Shown here piece after piece: positions 1 through 9,046 of a stretch of DNA of 64,000 nucleotides (positions are counted from its first letter, which is position 1; each line of letters begins with the position of its first letter). Under the pieces are notes generated by a model. That model made no database searches. It saw nothing but the letters and a program-made list of their open reading frames with translations, and was not told the DNA's origin. Position numbers and translations under genes: made by a program. The stretch is from Leucobacter allii (GTDB lineage Bacteria; Actinomycetota; Actinomycetes; Actinomycetales; Microbacteriaceae). The stretch is from positions 310,001 to 374,000 of the forward strand of contig NZ_CP095045.1 in NCBI RefSeq assembly GCF_022919155.1, written 5' to 3'.

Positions 1-1278
1 CAGCGCCAAGGGAACGATCGCGGTCCCGTACAGCGCGTTCGGTGAGACGTTCGCGGCGAGCAGCGCGCCGATGAGGCTCGGGGCGACGAGTCCGCCGAGT
101 CGACCCATCGCGGAGTACCAGCCGAGGCCCGTCGAACGGATGGTCGCGGGGTAGATCTGCGTGGCCAGCACCTGGCTGCAGGAGTTCGCACCGATGGCGC
201 CCGCCCCGAGAGCGGCTCCCAGGATCGCGAACACGAGTGCACCGGAATCGGCTGGCACGACCATGAGAACAAGGAACCCGACAATGGCGAGGAGCGTTCC
301 GAGCGATCCTGCTGCGACGCCCAGCGAGGTGCGATCCATCAGAAGCCCCAGTGCGACTCCGCCCACCATGCCACCGAAGGTGGCGAGTGAGACGCTGAGC
401 AACGATGCCGGCTCGGGGACGCCGTCGATGATGAGGATCGTCGCCAGGAAGCTGAAGATGAAGTACGAGTTGAACAGGCCGAGGAACGAGAGCACCCAGA
501 TGAGCACGGTCTGCGGGAGCCGCCCGTTCTTGAAGAGCAGGACGACGCGCGCGCCCTGCGCGCGTTCCGCGGGCGCGAACACGGCGTCGTCCCCGAGGCG
601 ATCCAGCGACTCGGGAGCGATGCGTCGCAGGGTCCGCCTGACCGCTTCCTGCCGATTCTGATCCGCAAGGTAGGCGACCGATTCGGGCAACGCCCACCAC
701 GTCGCAGCGAGGAGGACGAGCGGCAGGACCCCGCCCAGCGCGAGGAACGCCGCACCACCGTAATTCGGGATGAATTCGGACGCGACGAGCCCGATGAGGA
801 AGCCGCCCGCGGAGATCGACATCGACAGGATCGAGATCACTCGCCCCTTCGTCCGGTTCGGGGAGAAATCGCTGGCGAGGGTGAAGACGCTCGGCACCGC
901 CGCCCCGATTCCGAAACCCGCGAAGAATCGGCAGACGGCGAGTGCCTCGACGGAGCCGACGAACGCGGAGACGACGGCAGCAGTGCCGAAGATCAGGATG
1001 CCGACGCGGATCATGGTGCGGCGGCCGAACTTGTCGCCGAGCGGGGCGAGGACGAAGTTGCCGATGATCTCGCCGATGAGCGCGGTGATGAAGATGAAAG
1101 CGAAGGCCGCGGGCGGGACGTCGTAGAGTTCGGAGAGCGCGGGGATGACGTAGCCGAGCGAGAGGGCATTGATGCCCTCGGCCAACCCGAGGCCGAGGCA
1201 GAGCGCGACGACGCGCTTCTGGTACGTGGACAGTGCGGCTTCGTCGATGAAGCTCGCAACGGTGAGCGATGGAGACAT
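1..1278 (-). CDS. MFS transporter, aromatic-acid:H+ symporter-like (3' end outside window)
   Basis: Reading from an ATG at 1278, preceded by TGAGGT six bases upstream, the frame stays open for 426 codons to the window edge, so only the C-terminus is missing. The protein is hydrophobic throughout with about 11-12 membrane segments. The MFS loop motif LGDKFGRR lies at residues 80-87, between the second and third helices, and a second conserved loop (ATIRSTGLGW) occurs late in the protein. These features fit the AAHS branch that imports aromatic and other organic acids with protons. It is the last visible gene of a minus-strand run that starts with an alcohol dehydrogenase and an aldehyde dehydrogenase, so it probably imports their growth substrate or a relative. 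The exact substrate cannot be read from sequence. Confidence 0.85.
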   Translation of the reverse strand, partial: MSPSLTVASFIDEAALSTYQKRVVALCLGLGLAEGINALSLGYVIPALSELYDVPPAAFAFIFITALIGEIIGNFVLAPLGDKFGRRTMIRVGILIFGTAAVVSAFVGSVEALAVCRFFAGFGIGAAVPSVFTLASDFSPNRTKGRVISILSMSISAGGFLIGLVASEFIPNYGGAAFLALGGVLPLVLLAATWWALPESVAYLADQNRQEAVRRTLRRIAPESLDRLGDDAVFAPAERAQGARVVLLFKNGRLPQTVLIWVLSFLGLFNSYFIFSFLATILIIDGVPEPASLLSVSLATFGGMVGGVALGLLMDRTSLGVAAGSLGTLLAIVGFLVLMVVPADSGALVFAILGAALGAGAIGANSCSQVLATQIYPATIRSTGLGWYSAMGRLGGLVAPSLIGALLAANVSPNALYGTAIVPLAL

Positions 1279-1434
1279 GGTGAACCTCATTGTTCGATGC
1301 GTCTGGGGATCGGGGGACGGCGCGCGGGGCGCAGAATGCGGAATGCGAAGGCACGGCGAGGCCCGTCCCCGGCACGCTCGACGCGGTGCCGGGGCGGGCC
1401 TGCGGCGCAGGCGGGACGTCGATCGAGAGCCGGA

Positions 1435-2928
1435 CTATCCGCCGGCGACGCCCCAGACGACGCTCTTGGTCTCGAGGTACTCGTCGAGACCGGCTTCGCC
1501 GTATTCGCGGCCGAGGCCGCTGCTCTTGTAGCCGCCGTAGGGCAGGAGCGTGTTCGGGAAGGCGCCGCCGCCGCCGTTCAACGACACGGTGCCGGCCCGG
1601 AGTCGCTTGGCGATTCCGTACGCGCGCACCGGGTCGGCGGAGCGCACCGCCGCCCAGAGCCCGAACTCGCTGTCGTTGGCGATCCGCACGGCCTCCTCGT
1701 CCGTGTCGAAGGGGATCACGACGTTCACCGGGCCGAAGAACTCCTTTTGCGCGATCGACATGCTGTTGTGGACATCGGTGAAGAGGGTCGGTTCGACGAA
1801 GAATCCGCGATCCTGCCCGCCATCGGTGCCGCCGTAGGCGATCTTGGCGCCTTCGCGTACACCGTCCGCGATCATGCCGAGCACCTTGTCGCGCTGGGCA
1901 GCGGAGATCAGCGGGCCCATGGCAGTGGCGGGATCCGCGGGATCGCCGAGCGTCATCTGCGCGAAGCCGGCGCGTACCGCCTCCGTCAGCTCGTCCGCTC
2001 GGGAGCGGTGCACCACGGCGCGGGTGAGGAGGGAGCAGCCCTGCCCCGCGTGCAGCGTCGTGTTCAAGATGATGTCCTGCGCCGCGGCGTCGATGTCCGC
2101 ATCCTCGGTGACGATGAGCGGGGACTTCCCGCCGAGCTCCAGCACGACCTTCTTCAGCGACGTCGCCGCCTGGGCGTAGATGAGCTTGCCGACGTTGTCG
2201 GAGCCGGTGAAGCTGACGAGATCGACCATCGGATTCGTCGACATCTCGTAGCTCACCTCGCGGTCGCCGGTGATGACGTTGAGCACGCCGGCGGGGAGCC
2301 CGGCCTCCTCTGCGATCTCGCCGAGGACGATCGCCTCGATCGGGGTCGTGGAGGCGGGCTTGAGCACACTCGTGCACCCGGAGGCGAGCGCGGGTGCCAG
2401 CTTGACGATGTTCAGCAGCAGCGGGAAGTTGTACGCCGAGATCAACGCGGCCACGCCGAAGGGCTCCCGGAGGATGTTGCCCTGGCCGATGCCGGCACCC
2501 ACGTGCGCCGGGCTCGGCCGCTCCCAGTCGAAGCGGACCATGACCCGGTCGACCATGTCGCGGAAGTGCGCGATGGCGGCGTCGATCTGGATCGCGGCCG
2601 CAATGGGTCGGGTCGCACCGCCGGAGGTCACGTTGATGTCGACGAGCTCGTCGCGACGGCGCTCCAGGATCGCGAGCATCCGATGCATCACGCTGCGGCG
2701 CTCCTCCACGCTCATGCGTGGCCAGGGGCCGTGATCGAAGGCCTCGCGTGCGGAGCGAATGGCGGCGACGGTGTCGTCTGCCGTGGCGACCGTGACGCGT
2801 GCCACGACCTCCTCCGTCGCGGGGTTCAGCACGTCGGAGTACCGCCCGGAGGCGCCGTCGGTCCAGCGGCCGTCGATGAAGATGCCGTAGCTACGGACGT
2901 CGGTGTCCACATTGGGGGTCATGATCAT
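1435..2928 (-). CDS. Aldehyde dehydrogenase, NAD(P)+-dependent
   Basis: 497 residues, the usual length of the ALDH superfamily. The active-site set is complete: Asn167 in YNFPLLLN, Lys190 in the cofactor site, general-base Glu264 in ELGGKSP, nucleophile Cys298 in GQGCS, and the coenzyme loop FTGSDNVG at 240-247. It should oxidise an aldehyde to a carboxylic acid in the cytoplasm. The gene starts 19 bp after the stop of the zinc alcohol dehydrogenase on the same strand, so the two form an alcohol-to-acid module, with the MFS importer following 156 bp downstream. The start at 2928 (MIMTPNV) could instead be the second Met. Substrate unknown. Confidence 0.93.
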   Translation of the reverse strand: MIMTPNVDTDVRSYGIFIDGRWTDGASGRYSDVLNPATEEVVARVTVATADDTVAAIRSAREAFDHGPWPRMSVEERRSVMHRMLAILERRRDELVDINVTSGGATRPIAAAIQIDAAIAHFRDMVDRVMVRFDWERPSPAHVGAGIGQGNILREPFGVAALISAYNFPLLLNIVKLAPALASGCTSVLKPASTTPIEAIVLGEIAEEAGLPAGVLNVITGDREVSYEMSTNPMVDLVSFTGSDNVGKLIYAQAATSLKKVVLELGGKSPLIVTEDADIDAAAQDIILNTTLHAGQGCSLLTRAVVHRSRADELTEAVRAGFAQMTLGDPADPATAMGPLISAAQRDKVLGMIADGVREGAKIAYGGTDGGQDRGFFVEPTLFTDVHNSMSIAQKEFFGPVNVVIPFDTDEEAVRIANDSEFGLWAAVRSADPVRAYGIAKRLRAGTVSLNGGGGAFPNTLLPYGGYKSSGLGREYGEAGLDEYLETKSVVWGVAGG

Positions 2929-2947
2929 TCCTTTCTGAGTGCAGCGG

Positions 2948-4063
2948 TCACAGCGTGAAGTCGATGACGCCGCGGATGTTCCGTCCGGCGTGCATGTCGG
3001 CGTAGGCCTCGTTGATCCGCTCGAGGGGGTAGCGCTGGGTCACGAGCTCATCGAGCTTGAGGATCCCGTCGTCGTAGAGATCGAGCAGCTTCGGGATCTG
3101 GCGGCGCGGCGATTCGACGCCGTAGAGCACGCCCTGGATGCGCTTCTGGTACATCGAGATCTCGAAGAGATTCACGGGAATGTTGAACTCGTCGAGCGCC
3201 CCCTGGGAGGTGACGACCACGGTGCCGGCCTTCCGGATGGCGGAGAACGCCTCGGCGATGCGGTCGCCGTGGACGATCCCGACCGTCACGATCGCGGAGT
3301 CCGCGCCCTGGCCGTTCGTGATGCTCCGCGCGAACTCAGTAGCCTCCTCGATGGTGGCGAACGCCTCGGTGGCGCCGACGGAGAGCGCGACCTCGCGCTT
3401 GAACGCGACCGGATCGACGGCGATCACGTGCCCGGCGCCGGCGACCGCGGCGCCCTGCACCGCGTTGATCCCGACGCCGCCGGTGCCCATCACGATGACG
3501 ACGTCGCCGGGGCGGACCTCGGCGCCGTGCACGGCGGATCCGAATCCCGTCGGCACGCCGCAGGCGACGAGGCAGGCGACGTTCAGCGGAACGTCGTCGC
3601 GCACCTTGACGACGGAGAGCTGGTCGAAGACCTGCCAGTTCGCGAAGGTGCCGAGCATCGAAGCGGTGGCGACATCGCGGCCGTCGGCGCGCATGCGGAA
3701 GGTGCCGTCGAGCTGGTTGCCCTGCAGGATGAGCGCGCCGTTGTCGCAGAGGTTCTGGTACCCGGTCGCGCACCAGCGGCAGTGGCCGCAGGCGGGGATG
3801 AACGAGGTGACGATGTGATCGCCGACCTCGAGGCCGATGACGCCCGGGCCGACCTCGCGGATGATGCCGGCGCCCTCGTGGCCGCCGCAGAACGGCAGGT
3901 GGCCGACAGGCACGTCGCCCACCGAGATGTGGTCGTCGGAGTGGCAGAGCCCGCTGGCGACCATCTCGACGAGGACCTCCCCGGACTTCGGCGGGTCGAG
4001 CGTGACGTCGGTGATCTTCCACTCGCCAGGCTGTTCGTAGATCAGGGCAGCACGTGCGTCCAA
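2948..4063 (-). CDS. NDMA-dependent (mycofactocin-type) zinc alcohol dehydrogenase 1
   Basis: Medium-chain zinc alcohol dehydrogenase of 371 residues. The catalytic zinc ligands Cys40 (GLCHSD), His62 and Glu63 (GGHEG) and the structural-zinc cysteines 92, 95, 98 and 106 are all present, as is the Rossmann motif GTGGVGINAVQG. It closely resembles the second copy at 13435-14556, and the pattern matches the family of nicotinoproteins that hold NAD(H) tightly and need an external acceptor such as NDMA in vitro and mycofactocin in vivo. I chose a TTG start at 4063 because GAGGAG lies seven bases upstream and it gives the family's N-terminus; longer in-frame starts add an unrelated low-quality extension. 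First gene of an operon with the aldehyde dehydrogenase. Confidence 0.9.
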   Translation of the reverse strand: MDARAALIYEQPGEWKITDVTLDPPKSGEVLVEMVASGLCHSDDHISVGDVPVGHLPFCGGHEGAGIIREVGPGVIGLEVGDHIVTSFIPACGHCRWCATGYQNLCDNGALILQGNQLDGTFRMRADGRDVATASMLGTFANWQVFDQLSVVKVRDDVPLNVACLVACGVPTGFGSAVHGAEVRPGDVVIVMGTGGVGINAVQGAAVAGAGHVIAVDPVAFKREVALSVGATEAFATIEEATEFARSITNGQGADSAIVTVGIVHGDRIAEAFSAIRKAGTVVVTSQGALDEFNIPVNLFEISMYQKRIQGVLYGVESPRRQIPKLLDLYDDGILKLDELVTQRYPLERINEAYADMHAGRNIRGVIDFTL

Positions 4064-4172
4064 GATGTGACTCCTCGTTGAATCCCGTCGATGTCCCGCC
4101 GGGGCGGTGCTGCCCGGGCTGGGAGGACATCGGCTGTGCATCATCCTGTGCGGCCGCGGAGTGTGCGTCAAG

Positions 4173-4201
4173 CGCAACATGCGTTGCGAATCTATGCAGA
4201 T
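4173..4201. promoter_or_regulatory. Pair of adjacent inverted repeats, candidate operator
   Basis: GCAACATGCGTTGC (5-4-5) at 4173-4186 and AATCTATGCAGATT (5-4-5, perfect) at 4188-4201 lie back to back in the divergent promoter. Two symmetric boxes side by side are typical of LysR recognition and activation sites, and a LysR gene sits 4 kb away in the same island, but the assignment is a guess. Confidence 0.4.
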
Positions 4202-4212
4202 TGTGAATCATT

Positions 4213-4225
4213 GGCACTCCGTGCC
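4213..4225. promoter_or_regulatory. Degenerate copy of the GGCACTCAGTGCC palindrome
   Basis: GGCACTCCGTGCC differs at one base from the two perfect copies at 14594-14606 and 18252-18264. On the minus strand it is followed directly by AATGAT, a weak -10-like hexamer, repeating the operator-then--10 spacing of the other copies. Candidate operator for the first NDMA-type alcohol dehydrogenase. Confidence 0.5.
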
Positions 4226-4395
4226 GAAATTGAGGGGTCCGGGTGCGCGGGTGGCCGAGGGGGGATGGCGAGCAAAGATTCACTTGCCGCATCGAATTGC
4301 GAGAAACATTGCATTGGCGTCATGGAAGAGGGATGCATAGCTTGGACAGTGGCACGGCGCTGACTGCCCTGCGAACTCGAGGAATGGAGTTGCCG

Positions 4396-5358
4396 ATGGC
4401 GATGACTCAGAAGAAGACCACGCGGTTGAAGGCGCTCTTCAAGCGGCCCGAGACGGTGATCATGCCCTTCGGCGTGATGCCGATCCACGCGCAGATGGCC
4501 GAGGCGGCCGGCTTCGAGGCGTTCGAGGTCTCGGGCGGGATCAGCGCGTTCTGGTACGGCGTCCCCGATGTCGGCATCCTCACCATGACGGAGTTCGTCG
4601 ACCACTGCCGTCGTGTGGCTCGATCCGTCGATATCCCGGTGTTCTGCGATGCGGATACGGGGTTCGGCCCCGGCCCCGCGAGCGTGCGGCGCACCGTCCA
4701 CGAGTTCATCGACGCCGGCGTCGCCGGCATCCACATCGAGGATCAGGCCGATCCGAAGAAGGCCGGCGGGCAGACCGGGATCGCGCTCGTCTCCGATGAG
4801 GAGGCCATCGGCCGCTTGAACGCCGCGTGCGATGCGCGCGACGAGCTCGATGAGGACTTCGTGATCGTCGCCCGCACGGACGGCTACGGCGCCGGCGGCG
4901 GCAGCCTGGAGGAGGCGATCCGGCGCGGCAAGCTCTACGCCGAGGAGACGGACGCCGACGTCATCTTCTACGAGGGCCTGCACACCTGGGAGCAGATCCG
5001 CACCGCGCTCGCCGAGACGCCGAAGCCGGCGTACGTCATCCCGTCGTTCACGCTCACCTCGCGCCCGTCGATGGAGGAGCTCAGCGCGATGGGGCAGTCG
5101 ATCGACGTCACCCCTTTCATCTACCCGGCCGTCGGCGAGACCTGGCGCATGCTGCTGCAAGTACGCGAGGCGAACAGTTCGAAGCCGCTCAACGACTACA
5201 TGACGGCCGAGCTCGAGCGCCGCGGCACCGAGCTCTACGGCGGCGTCGGCGACAACTGGGTGAAGCCGAGCTACCAGCAGGTGCGCGAGATGGAGGAGAA
5301 ATACCTCCCCGCCTCGATGCAGCGCGACTACGTCAACAACCCGAATGTGAACGACTGA
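4396..5358 (+). CDS. Isocitrate lyase/PEP mutase superfamily protein with altered KKCGH motif
   Basis: 320 residues, a TIM-barrel enzyme of the family that includes 2-methylisocitrate lyase, 2,3-dimethylmalate lyase, PEP mutase and oxaloacetate hydrolases. The metal-binding segment DADTGFG (residues 85-91) and the IEDQ motif (114-117) are intact. The loop that carries the lyase catalytic cysteine (K-K/R-C-G-H) reads KKAGG at 121-125, so the cysteine and histidine are both missing. That argues against a classical isocitrate or methylisocitrate lyase and for a C-C or C-P bond reaction of the mutase/hydrolase type. Start at 4396 has GGAG six bases upstream; ATGs at 4384 and 4402 are possible. 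It is followed six bases later by an MFS gene, so the two are cotranscribed. Confidence 0.85.
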   Translation: MAMTQKKTTRLKALFKRPETVIMPFGVMPIHAQMAEAAGFEAFEVSGGISAFWYGVPDVGILTMTEFVDHCRRVARSVDIPVFCDADTGFGPGPASVRRTVHEFIDAGVAGIHIEDQADPKKAGGQTGIALVSDEEAIGRLNAACDARDELDEDFVIVARTDGYGAGGGSLEEAIRRGKLYAEETDADVIFYEGLHTWEQIRTALAETPKPAYVIPSFTLTSRPSMEELSAMGQSIDVTPFIYPAVGETWRMLLQVREANSSKPLNDYMTAELERRGTELYGGVGDNWVKPSYQQVREMEEKYLPASMQRDYVNNPNVND

Positions 5359-5364
5359 CCTGCC

Positions 5365-6723
5365 ATGACTGACGCAACGGTGGCATCGGACCGGATTCCG
5401 GGAGGCCCGGCGCCGGCGCCGGTGAGTGAATTCCGGCGGGGTTCGCGGGCGCTGATCGGGGGTGTGTTCTTCTACGCGGGCAGTCCGATCATCATCGCGC
5501 AGACGCAGAGCATCATGATCGGTCCGACGATGGAGGCGACGGGACTCCCCGCGACCGCGGTGACGATCAGCCCGTGGATCATCCTCTTCCTCGGGCTGCT
5601 GCAGCCCGTCGCCGGGTGGCTGCTCAAGCGCTACTCGCCGCGTCCCTTCCTCATCACAACCGTCGTGGTGAACGCGCTCGCCCTGCTCGCCTTCGCGACG
5701 CTGCCGCCCAGCTGGCCGATGTTCTGGGGAATCGCCTTCGCCGTCGGCATCTTCGGGTCGCTCGGGTACTTCACGGCGATCTCGCGGATGCTCTCGTTCT
5801 GGTACCGGAAGAACCTCGGGCTCGCCGTGGGCATCGTCGGCGGTGCGGCGTCGTTGCTGCCGTTGATCGCGCTGCCCGTGATGACCTCGTTCATCTACAA
5901 CGGCGGGGGCTGGCGCGCGGGGTACTGGACGCTCTTCGTCTACGTCGTGGTCGTGACGCTGCCGATGGTGATCTGGCTGTTCCGGAAGCCGAAGGAGCCG
6001 CTGTTCGCCGACGACGCCGCGCTGGAATCGACGGGGGCGGGGAAAGCGCCCGAGGCCGCCGGCATGGAGCTGCGCGACATCCTGCGCGACTCCCGCTTCT
6101 GGACGCTGGCCATCGGTTTCGGCATCACGAACACCGCCGTCGGCGGCTTCCTCGCGAACATCGCGGTCGTGGCGCAGGATCGCGGCTTCGACGCCCGCTT
6201 CGCCACCGGCCTCTCGATGGCGATGCTCGTCGGGGTCCTCCTCGGCCGCGTCGTCGGCGGCGTGCTCGTGGATCGGATCTGGAGCTACGCGGGTCCGATC
6301 CTCGTTTTCACCGTCTCCGGGGTCGGCGCCGTGCTGCTGGGCACGTTGCCGAACACGACGCCGATCATGCTGATGTGGATCGTGGCGGCCACGATCGGGC
6401 TGTCGCAGGGCGCGGAGGGGGACTACATCACCTTCTTCAGCCTGCGGGAGTTCGGGGCGAAGAACTTCACCGTCGTCAACGGGATCCTGCTCATGCTCGT
6501 CGGGGTCTCCACGTTCGCCGGCGGCATCACCTTCGCGATCGTGAAGGATCTGACCGGCTCGTACTCCGGGGTGTCGATCGTCATCTCCTTCGCCTTCTTC
6601 GTGGGCGCCGTACTCACGCTGCTCGCCGGGCTCGTGAGTATCCGTGCGCATCGCAACGGGGCGCAGCTCTATGCGGGGAAGGACGCCGCCAACCTCGACC
6701 TCGAGTTCGGCGCCGCCTCGTGA
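5365..6723 (+). CDS. MFS transporter (OFA/monocarboxylate-like)
   Basis: 452 residues with about 12 predicted membrane helices and a central cytoplasmic loop of roughly 40 residues near residues 205-240. The pattern of paired six-helix bundles and the motif after helix 2 (LLKRYSPRP) resemble oxalate/formate-antiporter and monocarboxylate-type MFS proteins rather than drug exporters. It begins six bases after the PEP-mutase-family gene and overlaps the next MFS gene by GTGA, so it is the middle of a three-gene operon. A role in moving an organic acid that the preceding enzyme uses or makes is likely by context only. Confidence 0.85.
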   Translation: MTDATVASDRIPGGPAPAPVSEFRRGSRALIGGVFFYAGSPIIIAQTQSIMIGPTMEATGLPATAVTISPWIILFLGLLQPVAGWLLKRYSPRPFLITTVVVNALALLAFATLPPSWPMFWGIAFAVGIFGSLGYFTAISRMLSFWYRKNLGLAVGIVGGAASLLPLIALPVMTSFIYNGGGWRAGYWTLFVYVVVVTLPMVIWLFRKPKEPLFADDAALESTGAGKAPEAAGMELRDILRDSRFWTLAIGFGITNTAVGGFLANIAVVAQDRGFDARFATGLSMAMLVGVLLGRVVGGVLVDRIWSYAGPILVFTVSGVGAVLLGTLPNTTPIMLMWIVAATIGLSQGAEGDYITFFSLREFGAKNFTVVNGILLMLVGVSTFAGGITFAIVKDLTGSYSGVSIVISFAFFVGAVLTLLAGLVSIRAHRNGAQLYAGKDAANLDLEFGAAS

Positions 6724-8120
6724 CCGCGCAGGCGGGCGGGCCGTCCAGTGCTGTGTACCGCTCCAGCGTCGCAGCCCTGGTGTTCGCCTGCCTCGTCGCC
6801 GGCATGATGCAGACGATGGTCATCCCGTTGCAGGGGGAGTTCCCCCGCCTGCTGGATGCGGAGCCGAGTGCGACGGCCTGGATCGTCACCGCCAATACTC
6901 TCAGCGCCTGCGCCTTCTCGCCCATCGGCGGGAAGCTCGGCGATCTCTTCGGCCGCACGCGCGTCGCGGTGATCCTGATGCTCGTCTTCTCCGCGGGATC
7001 GATCATCGCCGCGGCGAGCGCGCAGGTGGAGGTGCTCGTCGCCGGGCGCGCGCTGCAGGGCGTCGCGATCACGGTGATCCCGCTGAGCATGTCGATCCTG
7101 CAGGAGATCATGCCGGTCCATCGGGTCGCCACGGGCGTCGCGCTCGCGTCCGGCATGCTCGGCGCCGGGGCGGCGATCGGGATGCCGCTCGGCGCGGCCG
7201 TCACGCGTGTCGCCGGATGGCAGGCGATGTTCTGGGTCTGCGCGGTGCTCGGCTTCGTCAGCGTCGTCTGGATGCACCGGGCGGTGCCGCGCACGGCCCC
7301 CGCCGAGCGCGGGGCCCGCTTCGATCTGCTCGGCGCGCTCGGGCTGATGCTCGGCTCGAGCGCGCTGCTCATCGCGCTCTCGCAGAGCCTGAGCTGGGGC
7401 GCCGCATCCTTCGCCCTCTGGGGCGTCGGCGGAGCCGCGCTGCTCGTCCTCGTGGCGACGAATCTCTGGATGCTGCGTGCGGCCTCGCCGCTGATCGACG
7501 TCCGCGTCGCCTGGCGCCCGCAGGTGGTGCGCACCAATGCGGCCGCGCTGGCGCTGAACTTCGCGATGATGGGGGCGAATGTCGCGATCCCGCAACTGCT
7601 CGTGCTCGGCACGGGCATCGGCTACGGCCTGAGCCCGCTCGCCGCCTCGTTCGTCATGATGGTGACGTCGGCGGCGCAGGTCGCCGCGACGCCGGTCATC
7701 GCGCGCTGGAGCCGGCGCTCCGGGCCGCGCGTCGTGCTCGCCGTCGGCAGTGCCGCCGTCGTGGTCGCGCTGGGGGCACCCGCGCTGTGGCCCGGGCCGC
7801 TCTGGTTCCTCGTGGGCTGCGTGGCCGTGCTCGGCTTCGGGTTCGCGCTCGCCTTCGGCGCGGTGCCCCAGCTGGTCATGGCCGCGGTGCCGCCGCACCA
7901 AGTCGCCGCGGCGAACGGGCTGAACACCCAGATCCGCACCTTCGGCACGGCCTGGGGCGCAGCGCTCATCGGAGCGATCCTCGCGGCGACCGCGACGGCG
8001 GGCTGGAGCGCCGAGCGGGGCTTCCTCCTCGCGTTCCTGGTCTCGGCCGGTGCGGCGTTCGCCGCCGTGGTGATCGCCCTGCTGATCCCGAGAGCGGGGT
8101 GCTCGCCGGCCGCCGCCTAG
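6720..8120 (+). CDS. MFS transporter, DHA2/EmrB-like
   Basis: 466 residues from a GTG start that overlaps the preceding stop codon as GTGA (6720-6723), a sign of translational coupling. The sequence has the 14-helix drug:H+ antiporter pattern: WIVTANTLSACAFSPIGGKLGDLFGRTR at the start of the first bundle (GKLGDLFGR is motif A) and GMLGAGAAIGMPLGA (motif C, typical of antiporters). It probably exports a toxic intermediate or the substrate itself. The gene converges on the LysR gene and the two coding regions overlap by four bases (8117-8120). Confidence 0.88.
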   Translation: MTAQAGGPSSAVYRSSVAALVFACLVAGMMQTMVIPLQGEFPRLLDAEPSATAWIVTANTLSACAFSPIGGKLGDLFGRTRVAVILMLVFSAGSIIAAASAQVEVLVAGRALQGVAITVIPLSMSILQEIMPVHRVATGVALASGMLGAGAAIGMPLGAAVTRVAGWQAMFWVCAVLGFVSVVWMHRAVPRTAPAERGARFDLLGALGLMLGSSALLIALSQSLSWGAASFALWGVGGAALLVLVATNLWMLRAASPLIDVRVAWRPQVVRTNAAALALNFAMMGANVAIPQLLVLGTGIGYGLSPLAASFVMMVTSAAQVAATPVIARWSRRSGPRVVLAVGSAAVVVALGAPALWPGPLWFLVGCVAVLGFGFALAFGAVPQLVMAAVPPHQVAAANGLNTQIRTFGTAWGAALIGAILAATATAGWSAERGFLLAFLVSAGAAFAAVVIALLIPRAGCSPAAA

Positions 8121-9046
8121 TCGAGTTCCGGGGGCGGGGCGGTCCCGGGGCCGCCGAAGATCGCATAGGCGTGGGCGAGCACGATGCGGAGCACGAAGCG
8201 TCCGGCGGGGGAGAGGCTCCGGTGCGTCGGCCGGTTCAGCGTCACGGGCGCGCCGGGGAACAGCTGCTTCCGATCGGAGATCGCGAGGCGGACCAGCCCT
8301 GATGCAGCCGGCTCCTGGTTCATGCCGACCAGGATGAGATCCGCATCGTGGACGGCGCGTGCGAGGACGCCCGAGTCGTCGACCTCGATGGACGCCTCGA
8401 GCGGAGGGATATCTTGATCGGCGGAGGACGATGCCAGGACCTCGTTCCACGCCGTGCCGCAGATGCGCTGGTACTCCAGCACGTCCGCCAGCTTGACGCG
8501 CTTCTTCGCCGCGAGCGGATGTGCGGGGCGTACGAAGAACTCCGTCCGAGCCATGCCGATGGGCAGGACGTCCAGCTTCTCGAGCCACGAGGGGTTCGGC
8601 ATCCGCGAGACGAAGAAGTCGAGCTCGCCGTTCAACGTCATGGCGTACATCTCGGTCGCCGGACTCAGCGTCGCCCGGAGGGTGATGTCGTGCTCCGAAT
8701 CGACGATCTCGGAGATGACGCTCGGCAGGATCATCCCGCCGATGTTCGGTCCGAGCCCGATGTTGACGTGCCCGCGCATGCCCTGCGAGCGCATCGAGAT
8801 GTCGGCCTCGATGCTCGTGACGTGCTGCGCCAACGAGTGCGCGTGATGCAGCAGCTCGAGGCCGACGTCGGTGAGTTCGACGCCGTTGCGGCCGCGATCG
8901 AGCAGCCGTGCGTTCAGCGACTTCTCGAGCCCTTGGATGCTGCGGGTGAGCGTCGGCTGCGAGACATGGAGTGCGGCCGCGGCCGCGGTGTAACTCTGGT
9001 GGCTCGCGAGCACGCGGAAGTGCTCGAGCCGCTGCAGGTCAAGCAT
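8117..9046 (-). CDS. LysR-family transcriptional regulator
   Basis: 309 residues from the ATG at 9046 (MLDLQRLEHFRVLA), the usual LysR start; an in-frame ATG at 9058 would add four residues. The N-terminal winged helix contains AAAAALHVSQPTLTRSIQGLEKSL, with the recognition helix SQPTLTRSI, and is followed by a linker helix and a periplasmic-binding-protein-like effector domain from about residue 90. Its start overlaps the end of the HtaA-domain gene by eight bases, so both are made from one transcript that begins near 9480. LysR proteins normally control a divergent neighbour, here the SDR-P450-ferredoxin operon, and may also act at the 4.1-4.4 kb region. Effector unknown. Confidence 0.93.
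   Translation of the reverse strand: MLDLQRLEHFRVLASHQSYTAAAAALHVSQPTLTRSIQGLEKSLNARLLDRGRNGVELTDVGLELLHHAHSLAQHVTSIEADISMRSQGMRGHVNIGLGPNIGGMILPSVISEIVDSEHDITLRATLSPATEMYAMTLNGELDFFVSRMPNPSWLEKLDVLPIGMARTEFFVRPAHPLAAKKRVKLADVLEYQRICGTAWNEVLASSSADQDIPPLEASIEVDDSGVLARAVHDADLILVGMNQEPAASGLVRLAISDRKQLFPGAPVTLNRPTHRSLSPAGRFVLRIVLAHAYAIFGGPGTAPPPELD

Larger units (their letters stand above)
4064..4395. promoter_or_regulatory. Divergent promoter region between alcohol dehydrogenase 1 and the PEP-mutase-family gene
   Basis: 332 bp with no credible gene, less GC-rich than its surroundings in the 4170-4340 part. It contains two adjacent inverted repeats, GCAAC-N4-GTTGC at 4173-4186 and AATCT-ATGC-AGATT at 4188-4201, then the degenerate copy of the 13-bp palindrome at 4213-4225. 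A TTGCAT near 4312 followed about 19 bases later by TGCATA is a possible promoter for the plus-strand gene. The layout suggests control by two regulators, perhaps the nearby LysR protein and MftR; that is inference. Confidence 0.55.

Noticed and set aside
1297..2958. Long plus-strand frame across the aldehyde dehydrogenase gene
   Set aside because: The minus strand encodes a complete aldehyde dehydrogenase with all active-site residues; the plus frame has no recognisable domain.
8519..8533. ATGTGCGGGGCGTAC, which translates as MCGAY and recalls the MftA C-terminus (MCGVY)
   Set aside because: It lies inside the LysR gene on the opposite strand, is not preceded by IDG, does not end in a stop and has no short peptide frame.
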